From Cylicocyclus nassatus (lineage: Eukaryota; Nematoda; Chromadorea; Rhabditida; Strongylidae), in contig CATQJL010000223.1 in assembly GCA_958299035.1 (NCBI GenBank), positions 75,595,600 to 75,659,599 of the forward strand: a stretch of DNA of 64,000 bases, in the 5' to 3' direction. The first letter of the stretch is position 1; the number at the start of each line of letters is the position of its first letter. The translations under genes were made by a program, and so were the position numbers. This document shows positions 10,401 through 21,952 of the stretch, one piece after another. The notes under the pieces are model-generated. The model searched no databases. It saw only the letters and a program-made list of their open reading frames with translations, and was not told where the DNA came from.

Positions 10401-11252
10401 AGTAAAGGTTTTTGTTGATGCTTGCAGAAACTATGAATTTTCCAAATTTTTAGCGCAAGTCTTATGCACCAACATAATATGATTCACAAATTGAAAAATT
10501 CTAAAACAAAGCACTGAGCTTAAGAGCAAAATGAAACCTTGTAAGACGTAATTTTTGGGTATTTTTGAAGGCTCCGTTCATTAAAATATTAGGTCGTCTT
10601 GAAAGTATTTTCGCTTTTCTAAACAAACGCTACATTTAGCGGAATAAAAGGTTTTGAAAGATCTTGGTAACACTCGATATAGTTTTTCATACTTTCTCAA
10701 GTGATTATTTTGATATTGCATTCAACAAACGGCCTCTTAGAATATAATCAAAAACTGCCTATGGTTTTTTCATGGTCAACATCCGCTATTTTTAAAACTT
10801 GTACTGATCTCCCGAAGAAGTCCAAGTAGCGAATAAATAGAGCAAACTCCATAGGATTCAAAGCAAATTTCCCTCCAAATCTATTTTCAAAATTATTTGA
10901 ATCATTTTTTTGTTGCCATGAAATTCCATATACGGTCAAGTTAAACCTTAAAGAACTCCAATTGGCAAGCAAATCAAGTGTTATTCAACTCTTCTCCTAA
11001 GAACAGCGCAGCATTACTCTGGTAAAAACATGGAAATTTTCGTTTTTCTGATTCAGAAATCAGAAAAACTTCCCATGTTTTCACTAATAAAAACAGCACC
11101 AACACGAGTGAGGTGGAGCGTACATGAGCGAGTGAGATTCTGTAGGTCTTTTTCAAACAAAGATAATTCAAAATTTCGATTTTTTAGGCGTCCGAAACCT
11201 ATTTTGGTTTTGAATTTAAGGTGGGTCAAAGCTCGTGCAAAAGCATAAACGG

Positions 11253-11285
11253 CGTCTTATAGAGCTTGCTTTGCTCTATAAGACG
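11253..11285. repeat. Perfect 13-bp-stem hairpin (unit B)
   Basis: Identical stem and loop to 3374-3406 of unit A (stem CGTCTTATAGAGC). It is unchanged although its flanks have several substitutions. Confidence 0.8.
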
Positions 11286-11529
11286 GCAAATGGTATCCAG
11301 ATGCCTTTTCGGAATAAGAAGTGTGAATTATTACAGCAAAAACTCAAAAGTGAAAAGGTTTATGGGATAACCTAATACATACTCTAGGCGAGATCAGAAT
11401 GTTTATGATGCTTTCAGATTAATTCACTTAGAAAGAGCAAAGCGAGACTTAGCGTACCCTGCGAAATTTGCCTTGTGCAAATAAAGTTTAAAACTCTAAG
11501 GGCAGAGGATAATATATAGTTGATTCGTT

Positions 11530-11695
11530 GACCGCACGGACTGGGTATCACTGTGGAACACGGTATCACTGTGGAACACGCGCCGCGAGGTAGAACGCTT
11601 GCCCCAGTGCCAATTTTCTATTGTACAAGTCGTGCTCTCGCGAGAATTCAGCCGCGTCGCGCGTGGTCCGCAGCGTTTGAACAGTCCGTGCGGTA
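11530..11695. mobile_element. Short GC-rich TIR element (unit B)
   Basis: Counterpart of 3653-3798, with the same ends (GACCGCACGGA and TCCGTGCGGT). It carries an internal direct duplication of GGTATCACTGTGGAACAC at about 11545-11580 not present in unit A, so it is about 18 bp longer. Confidence 0.5.
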
Positions 11696-12089
11696 AACGA
11701 ATCGACGTTACTTTCTGCTAGATATTTGAGGCTATCGAAGTGAAGACATATGAAAGTATTTGTCCGTCATTGCTTGAAATAAGTCTTGATGTTCATTCAT
11801 AATTCCAATTTTTTTGAACATAAAAACGGTGCTGATTTGACTTCAACAATTGCCTTTTCTGGTACTTTCTTACAATACAATCGACTTCTTCGATTAGTAT
11901 CAATGGGACGATTGAAACTTCTCGCTGAACATTCCAAATGAAAAATATTGCCTAGAAACTACAAATTCAAGTAATGCGATACATTCTGACGTCTTTTCTA
12001 ATCCATCGTCATTTACTACATGTTAATCAATCCATACAAAGGTGATAGACCGCCTCAAATTATCCTTCATTCGCTTGATTTTTTTGGTT

Positions 12090-12137
12090 ACATTAAAAAG
12101 TCGCGTTTGATTATAGGTGTACATACCGAGGACAACT
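12090..12137 (+). promoter_or_regulatory. Conserved core upstream region of gene B
   Basis: Contains TACATTAAAAAGTCG and GATTATAGGTGTACATA before the ATG at 12138, matching gene A almost exactly. The role as TATA-like box or splice acceptor is inferred only from conservation with genes A, C and D. Confidence 0.4.
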
Positions 12138-12601
12138 ATGAAATTTTTCCTGCTTCTGATTATTTTCGGAATGTGCGCTTCTCGGGAGTTAGAACATAAT
12201 GATATTAAAGGATGGGTGAGGTGGGATCAAGTTGTAAGGCACTAAACATACATAAGATAGGCTCTTTCCAGAAACCTTCATCATATATGTTGGGGAGGAA
12301 AATGCAAGAGATACATCATGGGAGCCCCAATTAATCCTTCCCAAAAAGTCTATCCATCTTACGAAAAATGTCGGGCAAAATGCCGGTACTTTCAATCATG
12401 GACCAGGTTCTAAGAAACGTGAAAGAGGCTATTTTCAGCGCACCAGTTTTTGTGTGTAAGAAGCTGCATTGCATCATCTATTATGTAGATGATGGTCCAT
12501 ATCCCAAAGGAACAATTTTCCGTACATCCGAAGAATGCGACAAAGTATGCGACAGGCTATGGGATAAATGGGCCTCCGATGTGAAATTGTATAAACACTG
12601 A
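12138..12601 (+). CDS. Secreted two-domain cysteine-rich protein, Kunitz-like (gene B)
   Basis: Predicted exons are 12138-12220, 12272-12406 and 12439-12601, giving 126 residues. Introns are 51 bp and 32 bp, both phase 2 as in gene A. The signal peptide is MKFFLLLIIFGMCAS. Domain 1 (ICWGGKCKRYIMGAP, then KVYPSYEKC) has C-x4-C-x21-C-x3-C. Domain 2 has C-x4-C-x21-C-x3-C with YVDDGPYPKGTIFRTSEEC. The tail RLWDKWASDVKLYKH is longer than in gene A. Domain 1 keeps YPSY before its third Cys, as does gene D, so B is nearer the ancestral form here than A. The protein is probably extracellular. The target is unknown. Confidence 0.72.
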
Positions 12602-12616
12602 TGCAAAAGAAACAGT

Positions 12617-12727
12617 ATGTCTCCAAAATTTGAAAACGGCAATATTGCATGTTGGTGTGAAGATAAAGCCACTGTTGCTTGTAGCTTGTCCGCAAAGCGC
12701 AAACATCAACGTTTTTCGGAAGAATAA
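12617..12727 (+). pseudogene. Conserved small ORF downstream of gene B (probable relic)
   Basis: 36 codons from ATG, nearly identical to the unit A copy (one Ile to Thr change, ATT to ACT), with CWCEDKATVACSLS. It is truncated by TAA relative to the 74-codon version after gene D. It may be a decayed coding exon or conserved 3' UTR. Confidence 0.4.
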
Positions 12728-15700
12728 TGTTATTGTGGAGTGTACAGAGTAATTTACATTATTATTAAAAAACGCAAAATAATGACTAATCAATACAATA
12801 CCAATCCGGACAAAGGTAAGCGAGACTTGCACGTGATGATAATATGAAAATTCCGTTTTCGTTTGAATTAAATTGAAAGAAAAACAAAAGAAATAGAATC
12901 GTCGAAAATACAAAAAAACGCATCTTCTTTGATTTTTTAAGAGGGCCGCTTCGCGTCGTTGTATTTGGAAGACGGAACTTATGCACAATACCTTCAGGCA
13001 ATACGCAGCATGTATAGGGTCTTTTGGTCGCGAAATTTTTAGATATGATCAGGCGAGTTTAAAAAGATTCAGGTGAATCTTGCACTCGTAAAGTTAGGGA
13101 ATTTCTATCAAGGAATTCTATGAAACAGGTTTGAACATGTTGATTTTTCACGAGAAAGACTTTTTGTCAAATGCTGATACGAATCGACTCCTTGAGCTAA
13201 ACTCTCACATATTCTGGATATCAAATAATCAATGTTTAGAGCGATTTTTGATGATCGAATAATCGAATATATCGTAAGCGAAAATCATTGACTGATTTTC
13301 AAATAAGTGTTTCTTGATTTTCAAAGCATTTCGAAATCGAGTTTGATTTATTCGACTAAATACTCTCAGTCAGAGTCTTAGTTTTTGAATAAATTTTTAA
13401 CTGAATCACCTCGGTCAGTAAACTGTAATGAGATTAGGCTTTTTTCTTCTATAACGGTTATGGCCGGCCAGTGGCGTAGTCTGAATTGGCACCTTAAATT
13501 TTGTAGAAAGATAGCTATATTAGAAAATCAAAAAATATGTCGTCTAAATTAGTATTTTAAAAGCAGAAAAATCAGACTGATTTTGGAGTTTTGCACAGAA
13601 AAAGTTTTCTTTCTCGCCTTGAATTTCTGCAACCAAGGAGACTTTTTTTTGGATTTTTTCACGAGTGTTCCGGCATCAAAAGTCAAAGTTCTTCTCAGAT
13701 GTATGCTTATGTCTTTTGGTTGCAGTTGCTGACGCCCACGGTCTGTTGTAAAACTACAATCGTTCTTGATCTTGGTCAATCCTTCTCGTACCGCGATGCC
13801 GGATCGACTCGCATCGTGCGACAAGAGGAATGAACGCCGTACATCGCGTCTACATTTTGAATCAAAAAATGAAGTTTTTGGAATATTTTAGAAAACCCGG
13901 CGACAGCTACAGCGTATAGAAATACGAGCAATATGAATGAAATTGTACGAAGGACCAGTGAATCTGTGATTGAATGTGAGAAAAAATAAAGAATAAATGG
14001 CAAAAATTTATGTGAGCGAAGAAAAATCAGCAGATCCAATTTATCAGGGCCTGATTATGAATTTACAGTTGCAAGAAAGGCATCACTTTAGAGAATTTTG
14101 GATCTGCTAAGTGATCAAGGGACTCATGTAGAAACCTATGTGGGTTTCTTTCGTTTGAGAGTGTTAGGCAATTTTCGAAGAGGGAAAAAGTTAGCAAAGT
14201 GAACTTTACTCTCTTGAAGAACATTACAAAAACTATTTTCTTAGGTTTATGAGAATTTGCTCCATCACTAAATCATAACAAATTGAGAGGATGATCCTCA
14301 GAAGTCGAGCAAGATAAAAACAATAATTTGATTTCTCCTTCAACAAGCATCAAAATTGTTCCAACAAAAGGAGAAGGTTTTTCCTTCAGTATATAAACGT
14401 TTGCGGTTATGCTTTTTGATTCATCTGTTATGTCTGTAAAGAAATGAACAAAATTGCTTCTCCGGAGCTAAACGCTAAGAGCTCTAGGAAAACGTGTACC
14501 TGCCGAATTATCACATACTGTAGGAGAATCTTACTGACAAGGACTACTTTCGGGTTAGAGTTTCTGGATGCTGAATAGCTCGGAGTTAGACAAGGAGTTT
14601 GGAACTTTAAAGCTCTTATTTTTAGAAAAATTTACCGCAAGCAGAAAAAGGGTGATAGTATACACCAGTGATAATTTTTTGTTTTGAAAGTCCCAATGCC
14701 TCCAGAATCTCAGAAGCGATTAAGAATAATAAGTTAAAGGGGTCCGATGAATTTTTTTTGAAGAAAAATTTGGTATGCAGAATTGAAAGCCTAAATTAGT
14801 GTAGCGAGCCTCGAAGCACCAAATTCGTCAGAAGAAGCGTCAAATTCTCGACTTCAATGTTTTGGTCGTTAAAGGGCTTCTCATGTACCTGATTGTGAGT
14901 ATTAAGTCTATCCGCAAAACCTCGCTTCGCATTACTCAGGGCGAGTTCTCCGGAAAGGTGGTTGGTTATGAAAACAAGGATGAGGGGAAGAACGTTACAT
15001 CAGGGGAAAAGTCAACGTGGCGAAACGTCATTCGGGGCGATTTTCGAAACAATTCTCTCGCTTCAGGAGCAAATTTGCAGCGCGAATTAAGCCCCACTAC
15101 CGTTAGGCATCAAAATTTACCGACTCCATTTAGGGGGACGGTGTCTTCAACAAATATGATATGAATTCTCGTAAAGTTCAGCAGCTAATAGACTTTACGC
15201 CTATTGCCGTAGAGCGCGACATGGTGGTCCAGGCAAATACCGTATTCGTTACAAACGAGCGGGGTGACGTCGATATATGAAAGTTAGCTCCGTGAGGAGG
15301 CGCATTTGATTACCCTTGGCCGGGTGCTCGCATAAATAGCGCAGTCGCGCTGATTGTCACCTGGATTTGCTGGAATTCTTTGGGAGCAATTTTTATAAAG
15401 CCCTAAAAAATTTGGCTCGGGAAGATCTCTCTTGGTTGAAGTTTGCATAACCTTGAGCACATATGCATACGCACATCGATGACGCTCATGCACATACACA
15501 TATATACGCGAAGATCGTAGACACAAATCGTGCTGCCCGAGATAGAAAAAAAAACTCAAACATACGCGAGCGCTAATGCGCCAATGCAAACCATCGATTG
15601 TAGGCAAAAAAGTACTACATTTTGTTGTTTACGATTAAATACCTGTCATAGTGGAGCAATCAGTAATTAATGCATTCCTGGGCTTCAATTATAGAGATAA

Positions 15701-15821
15701 AGTGGAAAACTTGCTCGGAATATTGTAGGTTTGGCTAGGAACTTTTTCTCCTTCTCCCTGATCGCACTTTTTGCACATAATACAAAAAAAGTGATTTGAT
15801 GGTTTTTATTCGAATGATGAA
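12728..15821. other. Unit B intergenic DNA, no recognised gene
   Basis: Near copy of 4824-7975 of unit A, with the same ATCGAAT-rich patch (13250-13360). Frames differ from unit A by several indels, for example near 13985 and 14095, which argues against long coding regions. Confidence 0.5.
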
Positions 15822-16528
15822 TTAGGTTGTGCCGAAAGTTCGTTCGCACCATTTTCAAAAATTCATAACTCTTAAAATTCTCGACGAATTTGTGCGACCA
15901 AAATTTTGCGTAAAAGAGGAAGTGATGCTCTTTGCACGCGTACCTGAACTCTCGTTAATGTATGCAAATTAAGGAGATAGAAGCTCAAAACCAAAATGAC
16001 TCAAAATTTGAATTTTTCGTGTAGGGCCATAAAAAATCGGAAACCTGCAACAAAAATCGGAGTAGTCGGTATTGTAGTTTTTTCACCGGCTCTTTTCAAC
16101 AGTGCAAAGCTTGCGCCAATTGAGCGTCTCCAGAAAAGTTATGATTTTCCTGAAAAACGCCAAAATAAATCGAATTCGCCCTTTTGTATTGCTTGCTCGA
16201 AAATCATAACTTTTCACAGAAACGCTCAATCGGCGCAAACTTTGCGCTGCTGGAAAGAGCCGGTGAAAAAACCAACAATCCCGACTACTCCGATTTTTGT
16301 TGCAAGTTTACGATTTTTTATGACCCTACACGAAAAAATCAAATCTTGAGTCATTTTGGTTTCGAGCTTCTATCTCCTTTATTTGCATACATAAATGAAA
16401 GTTAAGGTATATGTGCAAAGAGCATGAGCTCCTCTCTTACGCAAAATTTTGATCGCACAAATTCGTCGAGAATTTAAAGAGTCATGAATTTTTGAAAATG
16501 GTGCGAACGAACTTTCGGGACAACCTAA
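15822..16528. mobile_element. Mariner-type foldback MITE, TTAGGTTGTG family
   Basis: 707 bp, almost wholly palindromic. Ends are TTAGGTTGTGCCGAAAGTTC and the inverted GAACTTTCGGGACAACCTAA; arms of about 340 bp meet near 16165-16190. The unit A equivalent is an empty site near 7965. The TTAGGTTG end is typical of mariner elements. No transposase is present; the internal ORFs of 73-117 codons are arm artefacts. Confidence 0.87.
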
Positions 16529-16834
16529 TATTTGCAGATGCTTACCATTCAAAAAGGTGGCATTTAGTATTGGAACGCCAGATGGGAAAAAAATTATATA
16601 CTAAACAATCCCCTCTATTTAACCCAGAATTTCTAACCACTCTCCTCTCAATAATGAAAAAAAGCAGAATCGCTTTCCTAGTTCACTTGCAAGAAGCCTA
16701 TACAAGATATGATAGTGATTCGGAGGAGTACGGTAGTAGTGTAGAACAGGAACCTTCTATTCGCTTTCGAAAATTCGATTTTTTATGAATTTGCTGAGAA
16801 AATGTCTCCTAATGAATTGACGGAAATGCACATA
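16529..16834. other. Unit B sequence between two MITEs
   Basis: Homologous to 7966-8270 of unit A. A frame running through ALLSIMKKSRIAFLVHLQ-type sequence is present in both copies but interrupted differently. No known domain. Confidence 0.4.
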
Positions 16835-17854
16835 TTAGGTCGTTTCAAAAGTAATTTCGCTTTTTTCAAACGGGCGCCACATTTGATAGAACAAAGGCTT
16901 CTAAGAGATCTTGGAGGCATTCGATGCAGAATTTCTTTCTCTTTCTAAAGGTTATGAGATTGTTGCAAAACAATCAATGAGCTTTCAGAAAATAACCAAA
17001 ACTTGCGACCCATGCTTTTTAAGATGGTCAAGTTTCACTATTTCTTAAAACTTTCATATCAATCCTCAGAAGGAGTTCAAGTAACGATTCGATAGAGTAA
17101 ACCTCATAGAATACAGTACTACTTTTTTCTCTTTTTCATAACTCGCCGTAATTTTTTAAAAGATTTTTTAACAGAACCATCGGAATTTGGCAGGCCCACC
17201 TCAGCCACAATCGCAGCAAACATCATAATTTTTCGGAATTTGAGACTACCAAGACTGTACTATGAGTTAGCACTAACTTTACAAAACAAGTGAGGGTTTA
17301 CGGGCTCGAAATATCAAATTTCGTGATTTTCAGGTACAGCATGAGGCTCCTTAAAAAATGAATTGTGATGATTTTATCCCCGAAAACTAAACGAATCGGA
17401 AACAAAAACCACCGGTTAGAAAGAGGACAAGATGCTGCGTCGAATAGTGGCCGAGCTGCTCTTCCTTTGTTGTTCTACGAGGATTTAGCTGCTCAAGTAT
17501 GGAAATCGGTAGCATCAGTTAAAATTCTCTTGAAAATGTATGACAAGCTAGGGAAAGGAGAAAAAAGTAGTACTGTATTCTACAAGGTTTACTGTATCGA
17601 ATCATTACTTGAACTCCTTCTGAGGATTGATATGAAAGTTTTAAAAAATCGTGAAACTTGACCATCTCAAAAAACATAGGTGGCAGATTTTGGTTATTTT
17701 CTGAAAGCTCATTGACTGTTTTGCAACAGTTTCATAACCATTTGAAAAAGACTGAAATTCTGCATCGAATGCCTGCAAGATCTCTTAGAAACCTCTGTTC
17801 CGTCACATGTGGTGCCCGTTTGAAAAAAGCGAAATTACTTTTGAAACGACCTAA
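16835..17854. mobile_element. Mariner-type foldback MITE, TTAGGTCGTTTC family
   Basis: 1020 bp with ends TTAGGTCGTTTCAAAAGTAA and the exact inverted TTACTTTTGAAACGACCTAA, flanked by TA. Arms of about 280 bp (16835-17110 and 17560-17854) surround a central region without a recognisable transposase. The insertion point is the same TATATA that received the unrelated element 8272-8947 in unit A. Older relatives lie at 2708 and 10585. Confidence 0.88.
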
Positions 17855-18771
17855 TATATGTATTACTAGTCATAAGATCAGTTTTACATGTCCGTTCCCT
17901 CTATTCTCCAATTCCAAAATATAATGTCGCACTGCATAAGATGCGATGGTGGTACGATGAGAGTACTGCAATGTTAAGGGGCAGAAACCTTACCGTTAAC
18001 TAAAAACGTACTGATGCTCTTGTTAGAAAATGTGAAGCGCCATTACTAATGTAAGTGAGCTTATAGCCAGCCGATTGACCTCAAGAGGGTAGTCATGTTA
18101 GAAGAAAGTTTTTGGTTATGGTTGAACACTCAAGTGATTACTAAGAGCAAGTTCACGAAAAAGAAAAGAGAGTACTGGTTGTAATAATCGTTGAGCTCAA
18201 GGAGACCATAATATAATTTTTTTGTAATCTATAGAGTAATCTTGCTACGTTCTTTAAACATGATCTATATTACTGTAAATCGCGTCTTACTTCCATGCAG
18301 TGATGATGGAAGTAATCTCTGACATTGACAAATTCTATCAAATCTAAAAGGCATACTGCCATAGTGCCACGAAAGAACATATGTTATTCAAGATAAATAA
18401 AAATCTCATTTCTCCTGCTTGCCTTGGTGATGATTTCGACGCGTTCAAAAACCCGCTTGATAATGTTTAATCGTGAAATATGCGAAAGCTCGTCTATAAA
18501 GGATTGTGCGTTCAAAAACCATGATTATAAAACGTAGAAACAAAACTCTAAAAAGCGTGGAATGAAAATTTTCCATTTGGACAACGAATCCTTGATCAAC
18601 TGTCCCCAGGAGAAACGTATCTCAGCTTCTATTTTACTAAAGAGCATGAGAGTTATCGTAACGTTATGGTAGGAGTACGAAAGGAAATATCTCTAAGCCT
18701 CCCAGAAAAATTTTTCTACGAGCTTTTCAAAAAAGCCCGCAAATCCACCTCAACGCAAATTTCCAGGCGGG

Positions 18772-19517
18772 CGTTACGGCTTCTCGGGCCTCGGGCATGC
18801 TTCAGGTGGTTTCAATCGCAAAGAATTGAAAAAGCCAACTTTTCAAAGTTGTCTAAGCGCATTCTGAATGTACTGAAGACTGCATTTTTATCAGTCTGCA
18901 AAGTCATACATAATGAATTTGTGGTTTGCAAGTGAAGACATCGGGCAAGTTGCGAGGATGCGTTGTGACTGAAATCAGGTAAAGTTGGCCCCAGTTCTTG
19001 ATACCTACGCAGTATTACTGTGTCTTTGAAGATGCGATTTGTGAAGGGCCGCTATCGAAAAATCGATGATAATCGCTATCAAGGATTTCGCCTAGCTAAC
19101 GGAATAATAAAACATCTGATAACAATTCGATGTTTTCCAATATAAAATATTACGACGGGATGAAAATGAATAAAAGGGATGGTTTTCACTTCGAGCATCA
19201 CTTTTAATTTCCTAATCTCTTGTTTGCGGTCAGCTGTTCATCACCCTTTACTTTGAGCCCCAGCATTGTGCATTTTTGCATTTTTGTACCCTGAAAGAAC
19301 CTGAGACTGGGCACAGCATTAGTTGCTTAAGGATTTTTTGTTTGTTTCTGCACAATATCTCCGTCAGCTGATTTTCGTCTCAATTTCAATTTATGGTAGC
19401 GAGGTGAACTGAATGCGATGTGACCGAACCGAGCTTACGGGCGATGGGGAGGAGGTTACTGATTAGCCCTGATTAAACCTTAAAGCCTTGCCTTCCGTTG
19501 AATCAAAGGGTAACTAA
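18772..19517. other. Inter-gene module, no gene
   Basis: Homologous to parts of 34420-36170, including GGTAAAGT after GACTGAAATC, and the GAGCATCACTTTT block. An 89-codon ORF at 18666-18935 is broken in the paralogous copies at 10280 and 34990, so it is not supported as a gene. The end of this stretch (19485-19515) matches 865-890. Confidence 0.5.
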
Positions 19518-20098
19518 CAAGGGAATGGTCAGAAGTCGAAGTGGCCATTGTTCAATTTTCTTTAAGCCATAACAGGTTTTTAAAGGAACACTTTATTTAC
19601 TGCCCGACGTTTCGGCTGAATGTCGAAATTAATTTTTGCCGAAATGAAATTAAAAATTACAAAAAGGAGACATACAGTCTAATCGAAGTGGCCAATCCAT
19701 ACAAGCTGCATTCCATTCGATGCAGCATAGAATGCTGATTTCAAATGTGTCTTCCGTATCTGCAGAGCGCCTTTGTGGGCGAAGTTATGAGCCGTCCACA
19801 AAAACTGCGAAATTAGGCAGATCACTGCTCTTTTAGCTCACCTTTAGGTACGAGCCATATGAACTGACCTAGTTACACGTTTTGGTCCAACACTGAACCG
19901 AGAATGGCTTTGTATGGCCAAGTTTGACCTTTACACGCACAATTTCTTAGCAAAATGATGACATTCAACGGCTTATAACTTCGCCTACAAAAGCGCTCTG
20001 CAGATAAGGAAGACAGATCTGAAATCAGCATTCTATGCTGCATCGAATGGTATGCAGCTTGCTTGAATTGGCCACTTCGATTTCTGACCATTCCCTTG
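19518..20098. mobile_element. Tc5/pogo-like MITE with TAA target duplication
   Basis: 581 bp with inverted ends CAAGGGAATGGTCAGAAGTC and GATTTCTGACCATTCCCTTG, flanked by direct TAA on both sides. CAAGGG ends with a TNA target duplication are typical of Tc4/Tc5-type elements. Inner inverted arms carry ATTCTATGCTGCATCGAATG. About 130 bp near 19557-19690 break the left arm and end in a repeated TCGAAGTGGCCA. The empty site is visible in unit A at about 895 (GGTAACTATGC). Confidence 0.85.
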
Positions 20099-20214
20099 TA
20101 AGCTTTAAATTTACGTAGGTGACACCTGTATGATAAGCTTTTACTCTTTCGCGCAGAATTCGGGTTAACGCGAGGGAAGGCATGGCTACTGGTTACATAG
20201 TTGTAGCAGACAAA

Positions 20215-20740
20215 TTCTCATCGAATGAACGAATATCGAAATAATTGATCTCTTAAAAATCTTTAAACGAAAGAACATTGATTAATCAATTTTAGAACAC
20301 TTTCGAATAAACGAATATTGTTTGTCATTTTATATTTCAAATTCGAATTTCGAATATGGGTTCAAAATTCGGATTTTCGAACATTTGAATAATCTAACTT
20401 GGTCCACTATTCGACTATTCAAATAAACTAATAACCAAGCAACATCGAATAAATGCAATTTTCGAATGTTCGCATGCAATATTCGAACATTGGAATAATC
20501 GACCAGCTGTATTCCAAAACTTCTCGAATATTTGAATATACAAATAACGGTCTCTCAAAATTCCTCGAATGTTCAAATATTCAAATAAGTCATTTTTCCG
20601 ATCCGTCGAATAAACGTCTTCGAATGAAGGCCCTTTTCATTTATTCGAGTATTCGAATGATCAACTAATTGGATTTTTTCGGACAGTCGACTATTTGAAT
20701 TTTCGAATACTCGAATATTCTGAATGAATCATTCGAAGAC
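20215..20740. repeat. Degenerate TTCGAATATTCGAA array (unit C leader)
   Basis: Same irregular palindromic words and the same flanks as 1390-1945, including the segment before TTTCGCGCAGAATTCGGGTT on the left and CTTTCCGATAAC on the right. Confidence 0.8.
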
Positions 20741-21952
20741 GAGTATCCAGTTCCGACTACAACTCTCCCGTTATTCCAATGCGGCCATCTATATGAGTCC
20801 TTTCCGATAACATGAATACGATTGCGTCGTCATTTATGTGCCTCCGCGCGATACGGAAAAGAACCATAAATGAAAAAAAACGTAAATAAATCGTAAAAAC
20901 GTCGCAGCAAGGACTTCTTTCGGGTAGAAAAAGCATATAATATCAAAGCGAAATCAAAATGGAAGTTTGAAAAATTTCGGAAATTCTAGCGAGTTGATTT
21001 CAAAAACCGATTTTTGAGTGCATAATTCAAAGTGAAGTTCTTTTTATGCTTGCAAAAACTATGAATTTTCCAAATTTATAGCACAAGTCTTATGTACCAA
21101 CCTAATATGAAATTCAAAAATTCAAAGATTTTACAACAAAGCATTGAGCAAACAAAGCAAAGTGGAATCTTCTAAAACACAATTTTCAGATATTTTGGAA
21201 GCGCAATTTTTATAATATTTTGTCTTGAAAGTATTTTCGCTTTCTAAGCAAGCGCCACTAGGGAGCAAAGGTTTTCGGAAGATCTTGTTACTATTCGATG
21301 TAGTTTTTCATGCTCTCTCAAACCATTATTATTATGGCTGGCTGGCTCCCCGAAGGAGTCCAAGCAACGGAAAAATAAAGCATACTTTTTAAGATACAAA
21401 GCAATTTCTTTCTTCATATCCTGCTTTCCAAAATTTTTGAAATCATTTTTAAAAGCTATAAAATTCGACATACGGTCAACTTATTTCAAGAACTCCAATT
21501 GGCAAGCAAATCATGTGTTATACAATGCAATTTTTTCTCCTCTTGTAGGGGACGTCTTTTGTTCCTGATTCTTGAAGTCTTGGGGTTAAAGGTCGCAAAA
21601 ATCACTTTACAGGCATGCCGTATTAGGTTGACACAAGGTTTTATATTTCGAGTTCTCAAACTCTCACTTGTTTTTAAAGCTAGTGCTGAATTATGATCCA
21701 TTTTTAAGGGTAACAAAAGTCGAAAACATTTGTTATCTGACAAGTCTGCGTTTGATATAGGCGTTCCGCTAAAAGTTGGATGGGTTTTTGAAATTCTGTC
21801 AAAAAATTCATGCATGAGAAAAAGAACAAAATTGTTTTGTATCCTTTAGGCATTGACATAATTATCCGCTTTTGAGTTCTGGAGATCAGTACAAAAATTT
21901 ATAAAAACAACGAAATCGTTCAAAAGTTCCACTTTCCTTAAACTTCGGCATC
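20741..21952. other. Diverged unit C sequence, no gene
   Basis: Aligns with 1946-3100 of unit A at lower identity, including the AACGTCGCAGCA block (20896) and a decayed mariner relic from 21218. A lone mariner-like TTAGGTTGACAC end lies at 21626. Confidence 0.5.

Larger units (their letters stand above)
10401..18771 (+). repeat. Tandem segmental duplication, unit B
   Basis: Direct repeat of 2533-10400. It differs by insertion of the TIR elements 15822-16528 and 16835-17854, by absence of the unit A element at 8272-8947, by deletion of about 400 bp near 18350, and by scattered indels. The A-B junction at 10400/10401 joins GCCAGGCGGG to AGTAAAGG, while the parental right flank continues after 18771. 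It carries gene B. Confidence 0.85.

Noticed and set aside
18666..18935. 89-codon ORF with a protein-like sequence (MVGVRKEISLSLPEKF at its start)
   Set aside because: The paralogous copies near 10280 and 34990 break this frame with stops and indels, so it is not under coding constraint.
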